A DNA stretch of 64,000 nucleotides from assembly GCA_027451285.1 (NCBI GenBank), contig DAIDJP010000056.1, positions 1 to 64,000 on the forward strand. The letters are read 5' to 3'. This DNA is from Acidimicrobiaceae bacterium (lineage in GTDB: Bacteria; Actinomycetota; Acidimicrobiia; Acidimicrobiales; RAAP-2). Positions within the stretch are counted from its first letter, which is position 1. Each line of letters starts with the position of its first letter. Below are positions 59,511 to 64,000 of this stretch, one piece after another. The notes beneath the pieces are model-generated. The model saw nothing but the letters and a program-made list of their open reading frames with translations, was not told the origin of the DNA and ran no database searches. The position numbers and the translations under genes are program-made.

Positions 59511-60680
59511 CTACGGGCGACCGGCTCCGATCAGGCCGAACGTGAACATCGGGGCGAGCGACACGGTGGTGCCGGAGTGGGCGGCGGCGATGATCGTGCT
59601 CGTGCCCCACGGTCCGCTGCCGGCGTACATCACGACGTGGTCGACCAGGTGGTCGCCGTCGAGGTTGTAGTAGAAGAGCAGGTCGCCGGGCTGCAGTGCG
59701 GTGAGCGGCACGTGGCGCAGGGCCGGCCACTGGGTCTCGGTGGTGCGTGGGATGGTGAATCCGGCCTTGGCCCAGGCCCACTGGACCAGTCCGGAGCAGT
59801 CGAACCCCTTGCCGGGGGACTCGCCGCCCCAGACGTAGGGCACGCCAATCTGGCTCTCGGCCCAGTGCAGGGCCTCCATGCCCTGTTTGGATCCGGCCGC
59901 GGTGCCCGCGTAGGTGGTGGGCGTGGCGCGCTGGATGGCCTGGAGGACTTCGTTGGCCGCGGCCTGGCCCCCGACGGCCGAGGCGGCGGCAACGGCCGCC
60001 TCCTCCTTGGCGACGTCGCGGTGGCGTGCGGCCTCGGTGCCGACGGCGACCTCGTAGGTGATGATCTCACCCTTGAGCTGCTTGGTCATCACCGAGAGCG
60101 TCGCCTGGGTCTCGTTCTCGTTGCGAATGTTCTGGGCGAGCAGGGCGCGCATCGTGTTGGTCTGATAGAGGGCATTGGACTCTTGGATCGCGACCTCGTG
60201 GATCGTGTGATCCAGCGACGTCTTCTGGGCCTGGTAGCGATCACGGATCGACGTGAGGTCGCCGACGACCTGGTCCTCGAAGACCTTGCGCGCGTCACTC
60301 GTCGTCACGCTCTGGTTGAACAGGGCGAGGATCTGCGCGTCCGCGGCGCCGAGCACGTAGGCCCGCACCACCGCGACGACGAGCTCCTTGGAGGTCACCG
60401 AGACTGCCGCGCGCTTGGCCGCCTCGTTTCGCTTGAGAACCACGATGTTGGCCTCGATGTTGGCCAAGGAGACCTTGGCGGCGTCGTAGGCGTTCGCGGT
60501 GGTCTCGCTGACCCGCTGTTGGTCGGCCAGTCGGGCCGACAACGCGGCGATCGCGGCCTGGGTTTGGGCGATGGAGGCGGCGTGGGCGACCGCGGGCAGC
60601 AGGGTGCTCGAGATGACCGCGGCGGCGAGCGCTACCAACCGAAGTGATCGAGTGGTGCCCCGACAACGCACGCGAACCAT
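59511..60680 (-). CDS. Secreted NlpC/P60 peptidoglycan hydrolase
   Basis: 389 residues. Signal peptide (SLRLVALAAAVISSTLLPAVAHAA) and a long coiled coil (about 35-250, RipA-like) precede the NlpC/P60 domain with catalytic FDCSGLVQWAW (cysteine near 305) and VDHVVMYAG (histidine), plus GDLLFYYN. It should cut the peptide stem of peptidoglycan, likely at division, with the coiled coil as autoinhibitor. ATG lies six bases after a TAGGCT box. Confidence 0.92.
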   Translation of the reverse strand: MVRVRCRGTTRSLRLVALAAAVISSTLLPAVAHAASIAQTQAAIAALSARLADQQRVSETTANAYDAAKVSLANIEANIVVLKRNEAAKRAAVSVTSKELVVAVVRAYVLGAADAQILALFNQSVTTSDARKVFEDQVVGDLTSIRDRYQAQKTSLDHTIHEVAIQESNALYQTNTMRALLAQNIRNENETQATLSVMTKQLKGEIITYEVAVGTEAARHRDVAKEEAAVAAASAVGGQAAANEVLQAIQRATPTTYAGTAAGSKQGMEALHWAESQIGVPYVWGGESPGKGFDCSGLVQWAWAKAGFTIPRTTETQWPALRHVPLTALQPGDLLFYYNLDGDHLVDHVVMYAGSGPWGTSTIIAAAHSGTTVSLAPMFTFGLIGAGRP

Positions 60681-60686
60681 GCGTCA

Positions 60687-60692
60687 AGCCTA
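60687..60692 (-). promoter_or_regulatory. -10 box TAGGCT, leaderless type
   Basis: On the minus strand TAGGCT is followed by six bases and the ATG at 60680. Confidence 0.55.
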
Positions 60693-60740
60693 GTTAGCGT
60701 TCGTAAGAATGTCCGCAGTTTGAGAACAACGTTGGTGGGT

Positions 60741-60757
60741 TAGCGTGTCGGTAGCGT
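60741..60757 (+). promoter_or_regulatory. Tandem -10 boxes before the tRNA gene
   Basis: TAGCGTG occurs twice, 11 bases apart. The second TAGCGT (60752-60757) lies exactly six bases before the mature 5' end of the tRNA at 60764, so transcription may start at tRNA base 1. TTGAGA at 60720 or TTGGTG at 60732 could be a -35. Confidence 0.45.
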
Positions 60758-60763
60758 GAACGC

Positions 60764-60837
60764 GGGGGCGTAGCCCAATTGGCAGAGGCAGGGCGCTTAA
60801 ACCGCCTCCAGTGAGGGTTCGAGTCCCTCCGCCCCTA
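60764..60837 (+). tRNA. Class I tRNA with anticodon UAA
   Basis: Complete cloverleaf of 74 bases: acceptor GGGGGCG with CGCCCCT (G-U at the first pair) and discriminator A, anticodon stem GGGCG/CGCCT around the loop CTTAAAC (anticodon TAA), a short five-base variable region, T arm GAGGG-TTCGAGT-CCCTC. Anticodon UAA reads UUA, leucine. Leucine tRNAs are class II with a long variable arm; this one is class I. No CCA is encoded. Charging identity is uncertain. Confidence 0.75.
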
Positions 60838-60857
60838 CGACGGGCCTGCGCGCCCGC

Positions 60858-60863
60858 TACGAT
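60858..60863 (+). promoter_or_regulatory. -10 box TACGAT, leaderless type
   Basis: TACGAT then six bases then the ATG at 60870. Confidence 0.5.
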
Positions 60864-60869
60864 GCGCCG

Positions 60870-61220
60870 ATGCGTCGCGTGGCCCCCCTGATCGATCTCG
60901 TCGCGGTGGTGGTGTTCGTGGCCATCGGTCGCGCCCGTCACCATCACGGTGACGCGTTGAGGGGACTGGTCTCAACGAGCTGGCCCTTCGCGCTCGGCCT
61001 GGCAGTGGCCTGGTTGATCCTCAAGCGCCGCTCCCGACGTGGACTCGGCCTGCGTGACGGAGCGTTCGTCGTGGTCGTGACCGTCGCGGTCGGCATGGTC
61101 GCGCGGGTGCTGGCCGGACAGGGCACTGCATTCGCCTTCATTCTCGTGGCATTGGCCTTTCTGGGACTGGCGATGGAGGGTTGGCGACTGTTCGCGCTTC
61201 GCAGGCGGTGGCACCTCTAG
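60870..61220 (+). CDS. DUF3054-family membrane protein
   Basis: 116 residues with three to four membrane spans. LIDLVAVVVFVAIGRARHHHGDALRG (part), WPFALGLAVAWL and the third-span GMVARVLAGQGTAFAFILVA match DUF3054, a small actinobacterial family with no known function. The start is fixed by a leaderless promoter. It stands alone between the tRNA and the next anchored protein. Confidence 0.8.
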   Translation: MRRVAPLIDLVAVVVFVAIGRARHHHGDALRGLVSTSWPFALGLAVAWLILKRRSRRGLGLRDGAFVVVVTVAVGMVARVLAGQGTAFAFILVALAFLGLAMEGWRLFALRRRWHL

Positions 61221-61243
61221 AACGCGGGGGCGTTGTTCTTTAG

Positions 61244-61249
61244 TAGCGT
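61244..61249 (+). promoter_or_regulatory. -10 box TAGCGT, leaderless type
   Basis: TAGCGT is followed by seven bases and the GTG at 61257, one base longer than most in the set. Confidence 0.45.
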
Positions 61250-61256
61250 GGTCTCC

Positions 61257-62057
61257 GTGGCTAAAAGCGCAGCAGGTAAGTGGGTCAGTCGAGTCGGCGC
61301 GTCCGGCGGTGGCAAGTCCTATCAAAAAACTCGTCCGGTCAACTACTACGGGGCGTTGGCCGTCATCGTGGTGTTGGGCCTAGTGGCGACGGTGTTTTCG
61401 CGCTACGAGTACCAGAACCCCTCGAGCGCGGCCACCGGCACCCCGCCGGCCATCGGCACGACCTGGTACGCGGCCCTCTCGATCGAAGCCTGTGGCAAGA
61501 CGCTGCCGTTCCTGGCGCCGAACCCCTCGACGACCGCGGGCCTGACCGTCCAGAGCGCCAACGTCATCAAGATCAGCCCCGTGTCGGCCGCCGACTCGGG
61601 CTCGCACGCCACGCTGGGTCAGTTCGCGGCGGAGTACCCGGGTCTCATCGCGTCCTCCAGCGAGCTCGCGGTGCCGACGGCGTCGGGCAAGTCCTCGACC
61701 ACCACCACGTATCACAACGGAGACACGTGCCCGACCAAGTCGAAGTACGCCGGCCAGAAGGGTCAGGTCTCCTACGCCTACTGGACCTCGTTCGGTCAGA
61801 AGAAGCCCGTGGTGACCACCAACCCGGCGTCGATCAAACTCACCCAGTTCCTGCGCGTGACAATGGCCTTCGAGCCCCAGGGCGTGACGCCCAAGGCGCC
61901 CCAGCAAGCGACCGTGAACGCGATGGTCGCGGCGAACGCGACACCCACGACCACCAGCCCTCCGGCGACGATCCCGTCCACGACCGTCAAGCCCTTGACG
62001 ACGGTGCCGACCACGGTGCCGGCGAACTCGACCACCACCACCGCGCCTAAGGGCTAA
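61257..62057 (+). CDS. Membrane-anchored hypothetical protein with T/P-rich tail
   Basis: 266 residues, not recognised. A basic start with SGGGKSYQKTRP leads to one membrane helix (about 31-47), so most lies outside. The exterior domain (about 60-225) has SIEACGKTLPFLAP and GDTCPTKSKYAG, two cysteines that could pair, and ends in a tail of T, P and S (SPPATIPSTT and similar). GTG fits the leaderless promoter; an earlier ATG-like frame start is unsupported. The nucleotidyltransferase follows within three bases, so they are one operon. Confidence 0.65.
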   Translation: MAKSAAGKWVSRVGASGGGKSYQKTRPVNYYGALAVIVVLGLVATVFSRYEYQNPSSAATGTPPAIGTTWYAALSIEACGKTLPFLAPNPSTTAGLTVQSANVIKISPVSAADSGSHATLGQFAAEYPGLIASSSELAVPTASGKSSTTTTYHNGDTCPTKSKYAGQKGQVSYAYWTSFGQKKPVVTTNPASIKLTQFLRVTMAFEPQGVTPKAPQQATVNAMVAANATPTTTSPPATIPSTTVKPLTTVPTTVPANSTTTTAPKG

Positions 62058-62059
62058 AC

Positions 62060-63091
62060 GTGAAATCCGTCGTCCTCGTCGGCGGCATGGGGACCCGAAT
62101 GAGGCCCCTGACGTATCACACGCCCAAGCAGATGCTGCCCCTCGTGGGTTCGCCGATCATCGAGTACGTGCTCGGCAATCTGGGCCGCCAGGGCGTGACC
62201 GACGCCGTCTTGTCACTCGGCTACATGCCCGACCGGTTCATCGAGGCGTACCCGGACAACGTGATCGGCGGCGTGAAGGTCAGCTACGCGGTCGAGCCCG
62301 AGGCCCAGGGCACCGCGGGAGCGATTCGATTCGCGGCCGAGCACGCGGGCATCGATGACACGTTCCTCGTCGTCAATGGCGACGTCCTCACCGACCTCGA
62401 CGTCACGCGGCTGCTGGCGTTTCACCGCTCACGCCACGCGACGGCGAGCATCTCACTGCACGCGGTCGAGGATCCGTCCCTGTTTGGCGTCGTGCCCACG
62501 ACGCCCGACGGGCGCGTGATCGCCTTCGTGGAGAAGCCCCCGCGCGACGAGGCACCCACCAACCTGATCAACGCCGGCGCCTACCTGTTCGAGCCGTCGG
62601 TGCTCGAGCGCATCGACGCGGGGCGTCCGGTGAGCGTCGAGCGCGAGACATTTCCGACTCTGGCCGCCGAGGGTTCGCTCTTCGCACTCGCCGATGAGGG
62701 CTACTGGCTCGACACCGGGACCCCCGCCACCTATCTGCGCGCCAACGTCGACGTCCTCGAGGGCCATAACGGTCATCACGGTCCCGCGCTGGTCGGCCTC
62801 GTCGACGCGACGTGGTGCCACCCGTCGGCGCGCGTGTCGAGCGACGCGCACCTACGACGCGCGGTCGTGGACCGCGACTGCGTGGTGGGCGCCGGCGTCG
62901 AGCTCGACCACGTGGTCTTGATGCCCGGCTGCGTCATCGACGACCGAGCCGTCTTGAGCCACTGCATCGTCGGGCCCGGAGCGGTGATCGGCGCGGCCGC
63001 CACGCTCGAGGCGACCTGCGTGATCGGCGCGGGCGAGTTCGTCGAGCCCGGCGAGTCGCTCGCCGGCGACGTGCGCCGAGGCGAGGGCTAG
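62060..63091 (+). CDS. Sugar-1-phosphate nucleotidyltransferase (ManC/RmlA-like)
   Basis: 343 residues. Nucleotidyltransferase start VVLVGGMGTRMRPLTYHTPKQMLPL (part), EPEAQGTAGAIRFA, VVNGDVLTDLD and GYWLDTGTPATYLRAN, then a C-terminal left-handed helix (about 245-340). It resembles actinobacterial GDP-mannose pyrophosphorylases (mycobacterial ManB, Rv3264c), which lie near fbiA-fbiB, as here beside cofE-cofD. It would supply an activated hexose for wall glycans. GTG start; stop shared in CTAG with cofE. Confidence 0.83.
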   Translation: MKSVVLVGGMGTRMRPLTYHTPKQMLPLVGSPIIEYVLGNLGRQGVTDAVLSLGYMPDRFIEAYPDNVIGGVKVSYAVEPEAQGTAGAIRFAAEHAGIDDTFLVVNGDVLTDLDVTRLLAFHRSRHATASISLHAVEDPSLFGVVPTTPDGRVIAFVEKPPRDEAPTNLINAGAYLFEPSVLERIDAGRPVSVERETFPTLAAEGSLFALADEGYWLDTGTPATYLRANVDVLEGHNGHHGPALVGLVDATWCHPSARVSSDAHLRRAVVDRDCVVGAGVELDHVVLMPGCVIDDRAVLSHCIVGPGAVIGAAATLEATCVIGAGEFVEPGESLAGDVRRGEG

Positions 63092-63792
63092 CGAAAGAGG
63101 TCGTCGTGGGGGCGGCGCACCAGGTCCCCGCCGGAGCCCTCACCGAAGAAGGACGCGTCGAGCCCGCGCAGCAGCGCGAAGGGCGTCGCGGCGGCCTTGC
63201 CCATCACCAGGTTCGCGGCCGCGGCGATCTCGTCGGCGATCGCCACCTCGGTGGCCTCGAGGACGCGCCCGTTGGCGTCGGGCGTGCCGCGCAGGTCGAG
63301 TAGTGCCCGCACGCCGGCCGAGCCGATCGCCACGTCGCACACGCCCTGTCGCCAGGCGCGACCGAAGGTGTCGGTGATCACGACGCCGACCTCGACGCCG
63401 ACGCGCCGTCCGATCTCGCCGCGCAGGCGGCGCGCGGAGCGGTCCGGGTCGAGTGGGAGCAGCACGGCCGTCCCCTCATCGGCGTTGGAGAGGTCCACCC
63501 CGGCGTTGGCGTTGACGAAGCCGTGGTGCGTCTCGGTGATGCGCAGCGTCCCCCGTCGGCGCAGCACTCGTCGCGACTCGCTCTCGATCAGTCGAACCTT
63601 GTCGGCTTCGAGCCCCGAGAACGCGACCACGCGGCCCTCGGACTTGGCGACGACCTTGCTCGTGACGACCACCAGGTCGCCCGGGGCGAGCGACAGTCTC
63701 GCGACCTCAAGCGCGTCGAGCAGGTGCGCGACGAGGTCGTCGCCGGTGCCGACGGCCGCCGCGAGGGCGAGGGGAGTGATGGTGAGGCTCAC
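63088..63792 (-). CDS. cofE: Coenzyme F420-0:L-glutamate ligase
   Basis: 234 residues. CofE adds glutamates to F420-0 with GTP. LSLAPGDLVVVTSKVVAKSEGR (part), RITETHHGFVNANAGVDLSNA (part) and VVITDTFGRAWRQGVCDVAIG are the family blocks. Mycobacterial FbiB is about twice as long, with a C-terminal flavin domain; this one has only the ligase. Its start overlaps the end of cofD on the same strand. Confidence 0.93.
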   Translation of the reverse strand: MSLTITPLALAAAVGTGDDLVAHLLDALEVARLSLAPGDLVVVTSKVVAKSEGRVVAFSGLEADKVRLIESESRRVLRRRGTLRITETHHGFVNANAGVDLSNADEGTAVLLPLDPDRSARRLRGEIGRRVGVEVGVVITDTFGRAWRQGVCDVAIGSAGVRALLDLRGTPDANGRVLEATEVAIADEIAAAANLVMGKAAATPFALLRGLDASFFGEGSGGDLVRRPHDDLFR

Positions 63793-64000
63793 GAGGTGAC
63801 GACCCGGGCGAGGCGGGCGGCGTTCGCGGGATCGGCGACGACCGTCGTCGTCACGACGCAGTCCATCCCTACGTCGCGCACCGCGTCGGCGTCGGCGGCG
63901 TCGACCTCGTCGATGACCAGCGTGCCGACGAGACCACGGTAGAACTGGGCGACACCGACGCAGGTCGCCGGATAGCCCATCTGGGTAAGGAGGCGATCGG
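63789..64000 (-). CDS. cofD: CofD (FO 2-phospho-L-lactate transferase), C-terminal part
   Basis: About 70 residues visible; the gene runs off the right edge. The segment RLLTQMGYPATCVGVAQFY, then VIDEVDAADADAV and GMDCVVTTTVVADP, is the C-terminus of CofD/FbiA, which joins FO to a phospho-lactyl or phosphoenolpyruvyl group in F420 synthesis. cofD and cofE overlap by four bases, the usual F420 operon. Confidence 0.85.
   Translation of the reverse strand, partial: DRLLTQMGYPATCVGVAQFYRGLVGTLVIDEVDAADADAVRDVGMDCVVTTTVVADPANAARLARVVTS

Noticed and set aside
60764..60837. The UAA tRNA as a decayed pseudogene
   Set aside because: All four stems pair, with one G-U at the acceptor end and one mismatch at the D stem, and the T loop is canonical.

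Overview
The window is high-GC DNA from an actinobacterium, most likely Acidimicrobiia or a relative. The case rests on coenzyme F420 genes (cofE, cofD) at the right edge, the actinobacterial-type small ribosomal proteins bL37 and bS22, DUF3817 and DUF3054 proteins, a PASTA-domain cell-wall protein beside ksgA, and the order rsmI-metG-tatD-x-ksgA-ispE ... glmU-prs-rplY-pth-mfd-mazG-eno-ftsB-DUF501-ppx. The assignment is inference from gene content. Coding density is very high; no gene-free stretch exceeds about 110 bases, and many neighbours overlap by ATGA or GTGA.

Layout. 0-9.4 kb: the end of an IS110-type transposase, then single genes (acetyltransferase, secreted CAP protein, patatin, UPF0173 hydrolase, b-type membrane protein, proline iminopeptidase, sugar kinase, TrmO-like protein, thymidine kinase, phosphofructokinase, zinc-ribbon microprotein). 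9.4-13.6 kb: a phosphate transporter in the order pstB-pstS-pstC-pstA, with PHO-box-like 11-bp repeats before pstB and pstS. 13.6-22 kb: amidase, carbonic anhydrase, AhpD-like protein, P450, NifU-like scaffold, MarR/MFS pair, acyl-CoA dehydrogenase. 22-26.5 kb: a compact glycan or lipid locus (GT4, two methyltransferases, an alpha-barrel protein) and a UPF0016 transporter. 26.5-32.6 kb: pepN, an adenosine-kinase-like PfkB kinase, CtaG-type protein, DUF3817 group, GDPD, bL37. 32.7-38.8 kb: core genes rsmI to ispE, with a three-PASTA plus RlpA-like protein where other actinobacteria carry rpfB, and bS22. 38.8-44.5 kb: an electron-transfer operon (ferredoxin, NuoF-like, ferric-reductase-like membrane protein, ApbE, small anchored protein) behind a two-component system, sitting inside the core block. 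44.6-58.6 kb: tRNA-Gln and core genes glmU to ppx. 58.6-64 kb: GT2 glycosyltransferase, NlpC/P60 hydrolase, a class I tRNA with a UAA anticodon, a nucleotidyltransferase, cofE and the end of cofD.

Two genome-scale habits stand out. Twenty genes have a TANNNT-like -10 box 6 or 7 bases before the start codon, the mark of leaderless transcription; this also fixes several starts and exposes an apparent ATC start. Six of thirteen convergent coding pairs end on one shared CTAG, so both stop codons overlap in four bases.

Other candidates for novelty are a GlmU lacking its acetyltransferase catalytic end, a DUF501-exopolyphosphatase fusion, the class I UAA tRNA, the PASTA-RlpA protein with a probable CTG start, and the flavin/iron-sulfur membrane module.
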